Source: a bacterium (GTDB taxonomy: Bacteria; UBP6; UBA1177). From it: a stretch of DNA of 53,780 nucleotides. The position numbers and the translations under genes are program-made. Below, piece by piece: positions 30,470-38,846 of the stretch. Location: the NCBI GenBank assembly GCA_017538365.1, contig JAFYIZ010000048.1:1-53780 (forward strand). The letters are read 5' to 3'. The notes beneath the pieces are model-generated. The model did not search any database, had not been told where the DNA came from, and saw only the letters and a list, made by a program, of their open reading frames with translations. Every line of letters begins with the position of its first letter. The first letter of the stretch is position 1.

Positions 30470-31606
30470 TTAATATGCGAAATAATCAAGTGACTGGTTC
30501 AAAATCTCGATGCAACTGCCTCCAGGGATTTCATACGTTGAAGTGTTGTAGGAAACAAAACCTGTTTCGACAAGTCTTACGTTGCTTATAGGAGCCGAAA
30601 TACCGGCATTAGAGGTGTTGAGCGAGTTGATATCGATAGTTCCGTTCTGCTGAAAATAGAGTGTGCCGGAATTCTGGATGTAAAGGCAGATAGCTCCGTT
30701 TTCTTTGCTGCAGTCGCTGTATTTGAAATCGGAAAGATCTACAGGATTAGAGAGATTTGCAGGGTGTTTTATCAAAAGTTTAAGGTCGTTATTCGTATTG
30801 TCGTCTGAATCTTTGTAGTTTCCGTTATAAGTGAAATTGGAACCGCTCTTGTAGCCGCTTAATCTTGTAACCGTTATTTTTTTGCATTCGTACGGAACGC
30901 AATCGGTCTGTTCTTTGTTGCAGGCTTCGTTTGCGGCACAACCGGAACCGCATATTCCGTCGCAACCATCGTATCCGCAGACTTTGTTTTCACCGTCAAC
31001 TGTTTTGCAGCTTGGAACGCAGGCAGGTTCAGTAGGCTCAGTATCGTTGTCGGGTTCGTTACCGTCATTCGGTTCAGAGTCGTCATCAGGTTCATTATCG
31101 TCTCCAGATTCCGTATCATTGTCCGGTTCGTTACCGTCGGTCGGTTCAGAGTCGCCATCAGGTTCATTATCGTCTCCGGATTCCGTATCGTTGTCGGGTT
31201 CGTTACCGTCATTCGGTTCAGAGTCGTCATCGGATTCATTATCATCACCGGATTCCGTATCATTGTCGGGTTCATTACCGTCAGTCGGCTCTGTAGGTTC
31301 GGTCGGCTCCGTTGTCGGATCAATCGGTTCATCAGTCGGCTCAGTCGTAGGCTCTTCAGTTGAGTCAGCGGGCTCAGCAGGGTCGGTTGATTCGGACGGA
31401 TCTTCCGTAGCTGTGTCAGTCGAATCGGTGTTCGCGGTGTCTGTCGGTTCTTCTGTGCCTGAGTCTGTTGTGTCAGAAGCGTCGATGTCGCTTGTTGAAT
31501 CAGTGTTGTCAGGATACTCGCCATACAACTCTTCTTCCGTCAATTTTGAGCAGGAAGCAAGTGTCGCAAATAAGAGCGCTACGAACAGAATCGTAAAGTT
31601 TTTCAT
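30470..31606 (-). CDS. Lipoprotein of the YFQ-domain array, member 3, with 24-residue acidic repeats
   Basis: 378 residues. The signal peptide ends in the lipobox LASC. The linker of about 170 residues begins with Ser/Thr/Asp/Glu and Pro, then has three 24-residue repeats (GNEPDNDTESGDDNEP core) encoded by 72-bp DNA repeats, plus a partial fourth. One cysteine module follows (KVCGYDGCDGICGSGC). A short YFQ domain closes it (TLYFQQNGTIDINSL, GGSCIEILN). The promoter is unclear: the gene starts 43 bp after member 4 stops, with only a TAAAAT overlapping that stop. Confidence 0.82.
   Translation of the reverse strand: MKNFTILFVALLFATLASCSKLTEEELYGEYPDNTDSTSDIDASDTTDSGTEEPTDTANTDSTDTATEDPSESTDPAEPADSTEEPTTEPTDEPIDPTTEPTEPTEPTDGNEPDNDTESGDDNESDDDSEPNDGNEPDNDTESGDDNEPDGDSEPTDGNEPDNDTESGDDNEPDDDSEPNDGNEPDNDTEPTEPACVPSCKTVDGENKVCGYDGCDGICGSGCAANEACNKEQTDCVPYECKKITVTRLSGYKSGSNFTYNGNYKDSDDNTNNDLKLLIKHPANLSNPVDLSDFKYSDCSKENGAICLYIQNSGTLYFQQNGTIDINSLNTSNAGISAPISNVRLVETGFVSYNTSTYEIPGGSCIEILNQSLDYFAY
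31053..31283. repeat. 72-bp tandem repeat inside lipoprotein member 3
   Basis: Units start at 31053, 31125, 31197 and (partial) 31269, marked by GGTTCGTTACCGTC-like sequence. The 72-bp length keeps the frame. The units differ by only a few bases, so copy-number change by slippage or recombination is likely. Confidence 0.85.
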
Positions 31607-31649
31607 TCTTTTCTCCTAACAAGATAAAAAACGTGGTTAGAAGTAGATT

Positions 31650-32756
31650 TTAGTACCAGCCGTCACCAAACAAATCTGCAATGGCTTCCAGCAATTCAAG
31701 TACCCAGCCGTTGCTGTCCGATTCGAATTCAAGTGTCGTATTCTTGACTTTAAGGCATGCACCGCCTGTAGCAGGTGTCGAGTGGTTGTTTTCGTCGATA
31801 TTAACTTCTTCAAGGATTACGCCTGTAAGTTTTGCGGAGATCGTTTCCGTCTTCCACCATCCGTCGTCTTCGTCGTTGTAATCTGTTGTTACAGTTCCAT
31901 CTTTCTGGAAGTATTTTTTGAAACCGCCGTCTTCCTCAACATAAAGGAAAAATCCGCTCGGATCACCGAAATTTTTATTTTCCAGGTAAAATGTTCCTTT
32001 ATAAGTGTCAAGGTTGGAAAACTTGATAAAGAAAGTGTCTTTAGCATCCGTACCTGTGTTGGGTGTATAGCTCGTTTTGAATCTGGCGGATTGAGGCGAA
32101 TAGCTAGTGTTAGTATCCAGTTCCAAACTGGTGTTCAGATTGATTTCTGTAACCGTAGCACATTCAGTCGGAATGCACTTGTATTCATAGTTGCAGAATT
32201 TACCTTCTTCGCATGCATCGCATTTTCCGCCGCAACCATCGTCGTTACCGCACACTTTGCCTTCGCAGTTCGGAATGCAGCTCTCAGTGTCACCAGTATC
32301 AGCACCAGTATCTGCTCCGGTGTTGGCTGTGTCTGCGCCAGTGTCGGCTGTGTCTGCACTGGTATCAGCTGTGTCTGCGCCGGTGTTGGCTGTGTCTGCG
32401 CCGGTGTCAGTGGTGTCTGCACTGGTGTCAGTGGTATCTGCACCGGTGTCAGTTGTGTCTGCGCCGGTGTCAGTGGTATCTGCACCGGTGTCAGTCGTAT
32501 TAGGATCTTCAGAATCTGTCGAGTCAGCCGTATCGGTCGGCTCAGTGTTTGCGGTGTCAGCCGGATCGGTCGAGTCAGCCGTGTCAGTCTTGTCGGCATC
32601 AGTGTCGGATGAAGAAGTTGAATCGTCTGTATCGCTTTGTGACGATGTGTCTGCGTCATCATCGTAGCCGCCATACACCATAGCTTCCTCGGTTCCAGAA
32701 CACGAAATAAGTGCCGTTAATGCAAGGACTGTTAATAAAATCGTAAAGTTTTTCAT
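31650..32756 (-). CDS. Lipoprotein of the YFQ-domain array, member 4, with 7-residue repeats
   Basis: 368 residues. The signal peptide ends in the lipobox LISC, and its first residues (MKNFTILL) match member 3. The linker of about 130 residues ends in some ten copies of a seven-residue unit (GADTTDT and GADTANT variants). One cysteine module follows (KVCGNDDGCGGKCDAC). The YFQ domain is of the second subtype (GTFYLENKNFGD, KYFQKDGTV, GGACLKVKNT), and the protein ends soon after in a hydrophobic/charged tail. The promoter at 32795 is of the array type. Confidence 0.82.
   Translation of the reverse strand: MKNFTILLTVLALTALISCSGTEEAMVYGGYDDDADTSSQSDTDDSTSSSDTDADKTDTADSTDPADTANTEPTDTADSTDSEDPNTTDTGADTTDTGADTTDTGADTTDTSADTTDTGADTANTGADTADTSADTADTGADTANTGADTGADTGDTESCIPNCEGKVCGNDDGCGGKCDACEEGKFCNYEYKCIPTECATVTEINLNTSLELDTNTSYSPQSARFKTSYTPNTGTDAKDTFFIKFSNLDTYKGTFYLENKNFGDPSGFFLYVEEDGGFKKYFQKDGTVTTDYNDEDDGWWKTETISAKLTGVILEEVNIDENNHSTPATGGACLKVKNTTLEFESDSNGWVLELLEAIADLFGDGWY
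32290..32500. repeat. 21-bp tandem repeat inside lipoprotein member 4
   Basis: About ten units of GTGTCTGCGCCGGTGTCAGT-like sequence, each encoding seven residues on the minus strand. The units alternate between a few closely similar versions. The period keeps the reading frame. Confidence 0.8.
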
Positions 32757-32794
32757 AAAAGAACTCCAAGAAGTTAATAAACAAAAGATGGACT

Positions 32795-32823
32795 ATTATA
32801 GTTAAATATCGTTTAAAGCAAAG
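32795..32823 (-). promoter_or_regulatory. Array-type promoter of lipoprotein member 4
   Basis: CTTTGC (32818-32823), 17 bp, TATAAT (32795-32800), read on the minus strand. The leader contains TTTTGTTTATTAAC shortly before the SD, a block shared with members 6 and 7. Confidence 0.65.
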
Positions 32824-32837
32824 TTTTTTTAAAAAAA

Positions 32838-33731
32838 TCAATGTTTTTTTGAAATCAGAGATTCCTGTTTGAAGGAAACGCAACCGGTTTCGCATACTTT
32901 TCCGCATGCGTTCTTTTGACCGCATATCACATCTTCACAACCGAGTTCGCATACGGTTTTGGCTTCGAAAGATGTTTCGATCTCGATGCAGTCGCCGTTT
33001 TCTACAGGAGATGAGACAAGGTTTTCTATTGTGGATTCGACGAGAACCGCGGAAAGTGTTCCTTTGAAATTATACTCTTCGTCAACCGATTCGATGGTCA
33101 AAGTTCCGCTTTTTTGGAAATAAAATTTTTCCGAATCGGTTTTGTGATCCTGAGTGACGGAAACACATTCCCAGCATCTCCAATTGTTTGAATTGTGCCC
33201 GTTATAACCGTAGGCTAGATCGTAAGTTCCGGCTGCGACATAAGGATCGCCTTCAAAACGGTTATGGTCGAGACGCAGTTCGAAAATATCTTCGTGATTC
33301 GGGTCTCCCAAAATATTGTCTGCAATTTTTATGTGGTATGTTGTTGACGGGATGTCACCTGAAAGTTCATCGTTAGGATCGAGTGAAAAACCTGTGCAGT
33401 TCATCGGCTCGTCCGTGTCGTCGTCCGTTGCTGCGTCGTTATCTGTTGCCGCATTATCTTCATCGGTAGGAATGTCTTCATCCGGAGCAGGGGTAATGTC
33501 ATCGTCAAAGACTGTTTCCGTATCGGTGATCTCATCATCGCCGGACTCGGTATCTTCCACTGGTGCGTTTTGGTCATCGTTGACTTTTGAACTGTCATGA
33601 TCCGTTGTTGACGTGTTGTCTTCATCGTTGATCTGGTCGGAGTATTCGTCGTAAACGCTCTTTTTTTCTCCGCACGAAACAAAAATGAGAACAAAAACGA
33701 AAAAAAACACGAATTTTGGTAAAATTTTCAT
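32838..33731 (-). CDS. Lipoprotein of the YFQ-domain array, member 5, probably C-terminally truncated
   Basis: 297 residues. The signal peptide ends in the lipobox FVSC. The Asp-rich linker is about 85 residues. One YFQ domain of the first subtype follows (AGTYDLAYGYNGHN, KFYFQKSGTLTIESV, NGDCIEIETSF). The cysteine module that follows starts normally (CELGCEDVICGQKNACGKVC) but breaks off into VSFKQESLISKKH and a stop. Other members continue from this point into another domain, so a deletion or frameshift may have removed the C-terminal half. The ATG at 33731 has GGAGG in front. Confidence 0.8.
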   Translation of the reverse strand: MKILPKFVFFFVFVLIFVSCGEKKSVYDEYSDQINDEDNTSTTDHDSSKVNDDQNAPVEDTESGDDEITDTETVFDDDITPAPDEDIPTDEDNAATDNDAATDDDTDEPMNCTGFSLDPNDELSGDIPSTTYHIKIADNILGDPNHEDIFELRLDHNRFEGDPYVAAGTYDLAYGYNGHNSNNWRCWECVSVTQDHKTDSEKFYFQKSGTLTIESVDEEYNFKGTLSAVLVESTIENLVSSPVENGDCIEIETSFEAKTVCELGCEDVICGQKNACGKVCETGCVSFKQESLISKKH

Positions 33732-33762
33732 AAAAACCTCCGAACAGAGACAAAAACAGTGA

Positions 33763-33791
33763 ATTTTAGCGGCTTTATCTTTTAAGAAAAG
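33763..33791 (-). promoter_or_regulatory. Array-type promoter of lipoprotein member 5
   Basis: CTTTTC (33786-33791), 17 bp, TAAAAT (33763-33768) on the minus strand. The left flank AAAACTTTTCTTAA fits the shared block with one extra T. Confidence 0.6.
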
Positions 33792-33876
33792 TTTTTAGCT
33801 AGGACTTATTAGGCAATAATGGAATTTAGAGAGATCTTGTAGCCTGATACGTCTCTTTTTAATATGCAGGGATTAT

Positions 33877-35439
33877 TTAGTAGGAAAGAGTAGTGTCCGT
33901 GACTTTAAGGCATGCGCCGTAGGGAATCCTTGTCGATTTGTTTGTGCTGCCGTTGATGGTGACTGCCTCCAGCATTACGCCTGTAAGCTGAACTTTTTTG
34001 GTGGAAGCGTTGTAATTGATTGTTCCCTTTTTCTGGAAGTAGTATTTTGCACCGGAATCTTCGTATATAACAAAGAAAATACCGGTTGAATCGCTGTAAT
34101 TCGTTCCTGCGAGAGAATAATTTTCCACGCTGCTGAAATTGCGGAGCTGCATTGTGAAATAGTCCTTTGCGGAAGAATCACCAAAGATATCTCCCCAACT
34201 TCCTGTGCGTGGAGTGTAGCTCGTTTCATATCTGTTTCTGCCTGAGTTGTAGGTCAATTTCTTGTCCGTGTCGAGAGTGATTTCAAGGCAGTCCAGCGTA
34301 CTTTTGAATGTTCCGCCCGATTGGATTTCAATGCAGTCGCCGTTTTCAATAGGAATTATCGTGTAATCTTCCGCTTCTCCGTCTTCGTATGCTTCAACGA
34401 GTGTTGCCGAGATTGTTCCTTCGATGTTGCCTTCCTTGTAGGTGCTGTCGTCGTTTGCGGTAATTGTCAAAGTTCCTTCTTTCTGGAAGAACTCTTTGCA
34501 TACGGGGTAGAAGCCGTCTTCGTATTCACAGTCCTGCGAAAATCTGACGCATTCGGTGCAGGTGCTGTATTGTTTGTTTTCCTCAGTATCCAAATGGTAT
34601 TCCCCGATATTTACTTTGCCGTTGTCATTGTGAGAAAATGCCATCATTAAAGTATCGTCCGGTTTTCCTGTTACATCGGCATAGTAAGCGCCTCTGTAGG
34701 CATCATAGACAAAAGTATTCCAGTCGATCGAAATTCCGACGCAGTCCGACTCAGGAGTTTCCGGATTGTCAGCATCGTTGTCATTTCCGGAATCAGCCGG
34801 ATCGCTGTCGTTATCGGAATCGGCGGAATCGTTGTCTGAATCGTTTCCGCTGTCGGTGCTGTCCGCATCATTTCCGGAATCAGCCGGATCGCCGTCGCTG
34901 CCGGAATCGGCAGAATCGTTGTCGGAGTCGTTTCCGCTGTCGGTGCTGTCCGCATCATTTCCGGAATCAGCCGGATCGCCGTCGTTATCGGAATCGGAGG
35001 AATCATTGTCGGAGTCGCTCTCATCATTATCAGAGATATCGGAATCCGAGATTTCGGCATCATCGGAATCGCCGGTATCTGTGTTAGTATCGCCGGTATC
35101 TGTGTTAGTATCGCCGGTATCTGTGTTAGTATCGCCGGTATCTGTGTTAGTATCGCCGGTATCTGTGTTTGTATCGCCGGTGTCTGCAGTTGAATCACCG
35201 CTCTCTGTGTTTGAATCGGCAGTGTCGGCATTGGTGTCACCTGTGTCTGCGTTTGAATCAGAAGTGTCTGCGTTCGTATCGCCGCCCTGATCGGTGTCGG
35301 TTTTGTCAGATGTGTCGGAAGAATCAGCGGTGTTGTCTTGATCCGGAACCTCGATCAGATCGTCAAGACTTTTGCCGCTGCATGCTGTAAGCATTAATGC
35401 GGCGATGACCGCAAAAGTGATCGTCAGAAACTTTTTCAT
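33877..35439 (-). CDS. Lipoprotein of the YFQ-domain array, member 6, with two kinds of linker repeat
   Basis: 520 residues from the ATG at 35439. The signal peptide ends in the lipobox LTAC. The linker of about 220 residues has a seven-residue repeat (NTDTGDT) and then a 29-residue Asp/Ser/Asn repeat. A first-subtype YFQ domain follows (EYHLDTEENKQYSTC, FFQKEGTLTI, NGDCIEI). It runs directly, without a cysteine module, into a second-subtype domain (SLAGTNYSDSTG, KYYFQKKGTINYN, GACLKVTDTTLSY) at the C-terminus. The promoter at 35481 abuts the stop codon of the next gene upstream. Confidence 0.83.
   Translation of the reverse strand: MKKFLTITFAVIAALMLTACSGKSLDDLIEVPDQDNTADSSDTSDKTDTDQGGDTNADTSDSNADTGDTNADTADSNTESGDSTADTGDTNTDTGDTNTDTGDTNTDTGDTNTDTGDTNTDTGDSDDAEISDSDISDNDESDSDNDSSDSDNDGDPADSGNDADSTDSGNDSDNDSADSGSDGDPADSGNDADSTDSGNDSDNDSADSDNDSDPADSGNDNDADNPETPESDCVGISIDWNTFVYDAYRGAYYADVTGKPDDTLMMAFSHNDNGKVNIGEYHLDTEENKQYSTCTECVRFSQDCEYEDGFYPVCKEFFQKEGTLTITANDDSTYKEGNIEGTISATLVEAYEDGEAEDYTIIPIENGDCIEIQSGGTFKSTLDCLEITLDTDKKLTYNSGRNRYETSYTPRTGSWGDIFGDSSAKDYFTMQLRNFSSVENYSLAGTNYSDSTGIFFVIYEDSGAKYYFQKKGTINYNASTKKVQLTGVMLEAVTINGSTNKSTRIPYGACLKVTDTTLSY
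34789..35009. repeat. 87-bp tandem repeat inside lipoprotein member 6
   Basis: Units start at 34789, 34876 and (partial) 34963, each opening GGAATCAGCCGGATCGC. Each full unit encodes 29 residues. The copies differ at only a handful of positions. Confidence 0.85.
35069..35173. repeat. 21-bp tandem repeat inside lipoprotein member 6
   Basis: Five consecutive 21-bp units from 35069. The first four are identical and the fifth differs at one base. Each encodes seven residues of the Asn-Thr-Asp-Thr-Gly-Asp-Thr repeat. Perfect identity points to recent expansion. Confidence 0.9.
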
Positions 35440-35480
35440 AAAAAACTCCCGAAAAACGTTAATAAACAAAAAATCGCAGT

Positions 35481-35509
35481 ATTTTAGTGAAAAATACGGT
35501 TAAATCAAG
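35481..35509 (-). promoter_or_regulatory. Array-type promoter of lipoprotein member 6
   Basis: CTTGAT (35504-35509), 17 bp, TAAAAT (35481-35486) on the minus strand. The -35 differs from the CTTTCT form. The -35 ends 1 bp from the stop codon of member 7. The leader shares TTTTGTTTATTAACG with members 4 and 7. Confidence 0.6.
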
Positions 35510-35510
35510 G

Positions 35511-37019
35511 CTAAATCATCAGAACTGAGCATCCGTCGGAGCCTTTTGAATCAGTTGAACTGTCATCAGCGGTGTCGCCTGAAGCGGGTTCTGATGAATT
35601 GTCGCTGTCTGTGTTGTCGCTTGAACCTGAGTTGTTTGAACCGCTGTCGGAAGAGTCGTTTGAGCCGGAATTATCCGTATCGGTATCGTCGAGATTGTCG
35701 AAGTAGCACCAGCAGCCGTCGGTACAACGGGTACCAAACTCACAGTCGCTGTCGCTATGACATTCCCAGAGTCCTTCATAACACTCTGAACACTTGCCGT
35801 CTCTTTCGCAGTAATATCCAGGATCGCAGTCAGTATGTTTTTTGCATTCTTTCTGACTTTCGGAACCCGAATCTGTATCTGTGTCATCCGGATCTTCGAT
35901 ATAGCACCAGCAGCCGTCGCAGGCATAACCAGGATCGCAGTCGGCGTTAGTGTCGCATTCCTTCTGTCCCATACATTCGTCAGCGGGATCGGTCGGATCG
36001 TGCGAATTTGCCACGTCAAATGCAGAAGTTTCGATTTCAAGGCACTTGCTTCCAGTGAAGAAGGTGGTGGAGTTGTCTTCCGCGATGTCGGCTTCGACAA
36101 GTTTTACGGAGATCGTTCCTTTGATCATGTTCTTATCCGCAACGGAGTCCACGATCAGAGTTCCGCCGTGCTGAAAATACATTTTCGTGTAGTCTCCGAA
36201 TTCCGGGTCATAGGCGGCATAAAGTTTTACAGCTTCGCTGCAGGTGTCGTAATTCAGGTTTTTGTCGCTTCCGAGGTCGTAAGTCCCCGCTTTGATCTTT
36301 GACTCGTTCTCACCGAGGAAAAATACCATGTAAACATAGGGTCTGCCGTCTTTGCTGCTTGTTTCGAATGAATTGGAGAAGTGTTTCTTCAGTGTGCCGA
36401 AATCGATCGATATTCCTGTGCAGTCCGAGAGATCGAGATCCTCACACTTCGACTGGTCGTGAGAGCATCCCTGGTTTTTGCCGCACTGCCCGCACACGCT
36501 GCTGCAGCCGTCGGAGCCGCAAACTTTGCCCGTGCAATCCGGAATGCAGATGGTGTCCCATGTCAGATCGTCGACATCGTAGCATTTCCCGCCGTCTACC
36601 GGCTGATAGTAGTCATCGACTTCGACAAGTCTGAACGAAGCGTTGCCCTGAGACTCCTTGGTTCCTTCCTTGACCTTGGTGATGTTGAAAGTTCCGTTTG
36701 TCTGGGAGTAGAGCTTTTCCGCGGCAAAAGTGTTTATGTCCATATCCTCGTAAAGAGTTATGCATGTGTCGCAGCTTTCGTAGTCTGTGAGAGGGTAGGA
36801 GCCGACTTCAAGTTTGTCGAGAGCGTTGCCGCTGCCGTCCCAGAAGTCGATCCAGAGCAGGTCGGGTTTCGTAGTATCGCCTGCTGCATTGTTGGTTTCA
36901 TAAGCAAGGTAAGAGCCGTATTCGAGATAAACTTCATCAAAAGAGAGCTTCTGGCAGTTGTCGCCGAATAAAGCTAACGTAAATACTGCAGCAAACGTGA
37001 TCGTCAGAAACTTTTTCAT
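35511..37019 (-). CDS. Exported YFQ-domain protein, array member 7, without lipobox but with a C-terminal GCSVL tail
   Basis: 502 residues. The N-terminus MKKFLTITFAAVFTLALFG is almost the same as in member 6 but has no lipobox cysteine; type I cleavage is likely. The order is reversed relative to its neighbours. A YFQ domain starts at once (NCQKLSFDEVYLEYG), then a cysteine module (KVCGSDGCSSVCGQCG), a second YFQ domain (AGTYDLGSDKNLNYDTC, MYFQHGGTLIV) and three further cysteine-rich segments (CDPGYACDGCWC and similar). The Asp/Ser-rich linker comes last, ending in DGCSVLMI. The tail resembles that of the large proteins at 40471 and 47141, so anchoring may be through the C-terminus. Confidence 0.83.
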   Translation of the reverse strand: MKKFLTITFAAVFTLALFGDNCQKLSFDEVYLEYGSYLAYETNNAAGDTTKPDLLWIDFWDGSGNALDKLEVGSYPLTDYESCDTCITLYEDMDINTFAAEKLYSQTNGTFNITKVKEGTKESQGNASFRLVEVDDYYQPVDGGKCYDVDDLTWDTICIPDCTGKVCGSDGCSSVCGQCGKNQGCSHDQSKCEDLDLSDCTGISIDFGTLKKHFSNSFETSSKDGRPYVYMVFFLGENESKIKAGTYDLGSDKNLNYDTCSEAVKLYAAYDPEFGDYTKMYFQHGGTLIVDSVADKNMIKGTISVKLVEADIAEDNSTTFFTGSKCLEIETSAFDVANSHDPTDPADECMGQKECDTNADCDPGYACDGCWCYIEDPDDTDTDSGSESQKECKKHTDCDPGYYCERDGKCSECYEGLWECHSDSDCEFGTRCTDGCWCYFDNLDDTDTDNSGSNDSSDSGSNNSGSSDNTDSDNSSEPASGDTADDSSTDSKGSDGCSVLMI

Positions 37020-37058
37020 AAAAAACTCCCAAAAACGTTGATAAACAAAAAGCGCAAT

Positions 37059-37087
37059 ATTTTAGTGAAAAAGTGAATTAAAGAAAG
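37059..37087 (-). promoter_or_regulatory. Array-type promoter of member 7
   Basis: CTTTCT (37082-37087), 17 bp, TAAAAT (37059-37064) on the minus strand, in the context AAAACTTTCTTTAA, followed by the shared leader block TTTTTGTTTATCAACG before the SD. Confidence 0.65.
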
Positions 37088-37131
37088 TTTTATTTATGGA
37101 TTTTAAAGGGGATTAGAGGATGTTTAACTTA

Positions 37132-38811
37132 TTAGTCATCTTCAGCAGGAGCTGTGTAGGTGAAAGTCGTGTCTTTTATGTCGTAGCATTTTCCGCCTGC
37201 AACAGGAACAGTCGACCATGTGGATGTGTCGATTACAACCTCTTCAACACTGACTCCGGTAAGTTGAGCTGTAATGCCGGATGTCTCTTCATCATAATCC
37301 GAGAGTACGACAGTTCCCTTCCACTGGAAGTAGCTTTTTGCTCTATTGTCTTCTCTGATGAAAATGAAAACGCCTTCATCATCGGAATAGTTCGTTCCTG
37401 CAAGGTCAAAAGTACCGACTACATCGTATGTGAAGGGCTGCAATTGGAAGAAGTCTGCAATTTCAGTGTCGCCTGTGTTCGGGGTGTAGGACATTGAATA
37501 AATTCCATAATAATCATCAAACTCTATGTTGCTGGTATCAAGAGTTATTTCCTCGCATTCTCTTGTAACACACTGATGGTTTTCGCCGCAGGCCAGTTCA
37601 CCGCAGCCGTCGCCGCAGGTTCCGCCGCAGCCGTCATCTCCGCATGCCCAGCCTTCTTCGCACTGTGGAACGCAGACGGTGTCCCATGTGAAATTCTCAA
37701 TGTTGTAGCATTTTCCGCCAGCAACGGGTTCAAGAGTTTCCGCGTCAACTTCGACAACTCTGAAGGAAGCGTGACCTTTCGATTCGAAAGAAGAACTGTA
37801 AACTTCGGTGAATTCGAGTTCTCCGCTCTCCTGGAAGTAAAGTTTTGTTGCAGAAAGGTATCCATCTTCATCTTCAACCAAATCCTCAAGGAGGAACATT
37901 GCATAATAAGCGTCATCATAACTGAGACTGAGATCGAAAGTTCCTTCAGCAGGGTAATAATAAGTGAATTCAAGTTCGAGCATGTCTGCGAGCGATGTGT
38001 CTCCGGCAGCATTGTCAATAACCGGTGCATAATAACTGTATCCCGAAATAAATGCTTCGCCGATTTCAAGTGTATCGCATTCCCATGCTACACACTGATG
38101 GTCTTCGTTGCAAGCCTGACCGTCGCAGCCTCCGTTGCATTCTCCGCCGCAGCCGTCATTTCCGCATTCCCATCCTTCTTCGCACTGCGGAACGCATTCT
38201 TCTTCACGACTATCGAATGCGGCGGTTTCGATTTCAATGCATGATCCGCCCGCAACCGGAGTGGAAGTGTAATCATCCTCGTCAATGGTAACTTCGATAA
38301 GTTTTGCAGCGATCGTTCCTTTGATGTTGTTTGAATCATCAACAGCATCAACAGTTATAGTTCCGCTCTTCTGGTAATAGGTTTTTGCATAACCTTCTTC
38401 TTCATCATAGTCTGCATAAACAAGGACACATTCGGTGCAGGTTTTGTAGTTTGCGTTGTCGCCTGCCGCGAGGTCATAAGTTCCTGCAGTGATGGCACCT
38501 GTATCCATATCCTGAAAGAAAGATATCAATACGACAGGATCGTAATCATCATTGGTTGCGACAAACTGGTTGATGTATTCATACTGAGATAATGTCTCCC
38601 AGTCAACCGAAATACCTGTGCAGTTGTCAGCCGGACCTTCAGTCGGTTCGGTCGGATCGGTCGGGTTTGTCGGGTCAGTCGGGTTGGTCGGTTCGGTCGG
38701 ATTTGTCGGATCGGTAGGATCTTTGTCTTTTTTACCGCTGCTGTTTCCTCCGCATGCGACGAAAGCCATCATCACAAGCGTCAAAAGTGTGATAGTGAGA
38801 AATTTTTTCAT
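37132..38811 (-). CDS. Lipoprotein of the YFQ-domain array, member 8, with three YFQ domains
   Basis: 559 residues from the ATG at 38811 (GGAGGC in front). The signal peptide ends in the lipobox FVAC. The linker is only about 45 residues of PTDPTNPTEPT type. The order is: YFQ domain (AGTYDLAAGDNANYKTC, TYYQKSGTITV), cysteine module (WECGNDGCGGECNGGC), YFQ domain (GTFDLSLSYDD, KLYFQESGELEF), cysteine module (WACGDDGCGGTCGDGC), and a YFQ domain of the second subtype (GTFDLAGTNYSDDEG, KSYFQWKGTVVL). It is the clearest example that the domain is a repeating unit. The promoter at 38847 is array-type. Confidence 0.84.
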   Translation of the reverse strand: MKKFLTITLLTLVMMAFVACGGNSSGKKDKDPTDPTNPTEPTNPTDPTNPTDPTEPTEGPADNCTGISVDWETLSQYEYINQFVATNDDYDPVVLISFFQDMDTGAITAGTYDLAAGDNANYKTCTECVLVYADYDEEEGYAKTYYQKSGTITVDAVDDSNNIKGTIAAKLIEVTIDEDDYTSTPVAGGSCIEIETAAFDSREEECVPQCEEGWECGNDGCGGECNGGCDGQACNEDHQCVAWECDTLEIGEAFISGYSYYAPVIDNAAGDTSLADMLELEFTYYYPAEGTFDLSLSYDDAYYAMFLLEDLVEDEDGYLSATKLYFQESGELEFTEVYSSSFESKGHASFRVVEVDAETLEPVAGGKCYNIENFTWDTVCVPQCEEGWACGDDGCGGTCGDGCGELACGENHQCVTRECEEITLDTSNIEFDDYYGIYSMSYTPNTGDTEIADFFQLQPFTYDVVGTFDLAGTNYSDDEGVFIFIREDNRAKSYFQWKGTVVLSDYDEETSGITAQLTGVSVEEVVIDTSTWSTVPVAGGKCYDIKDTTFTYTAPAEDD

Positions 38812-38846
38812 AAAAGCCTCCAAGTTGTAAATAAACAAAACGAAAA

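Noticed and set aside
30882-31619. Long plus-strand ORF (245 codons) opposite lipoprotein member 3; similar ones at 34766-35290, 32191-32667 and 37576-38244
   Set aside because: They are antisense to clear lipoprotein genes. They exist because the acidic linker repeats leave the opposite frames free of stops. They have no SD and consist of Ser/Val/Gly or Arg/Cys low complexity.
35069-35173. CRISPR array
   Set aside because: The 21-bp repeats are contiguous with no spacers, lie inside a coding region and keep its frame. No cas genes are present.
35511-37019. Loss of the lipobox in member 7 as a frameshift or sequencing error
   Set aside because: The signal peptide and the YFQ domain are in one continuous frame with normal spacing, and the C-terminal GCSVL tail gives a coherent alternative. 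A real difference is more likely.
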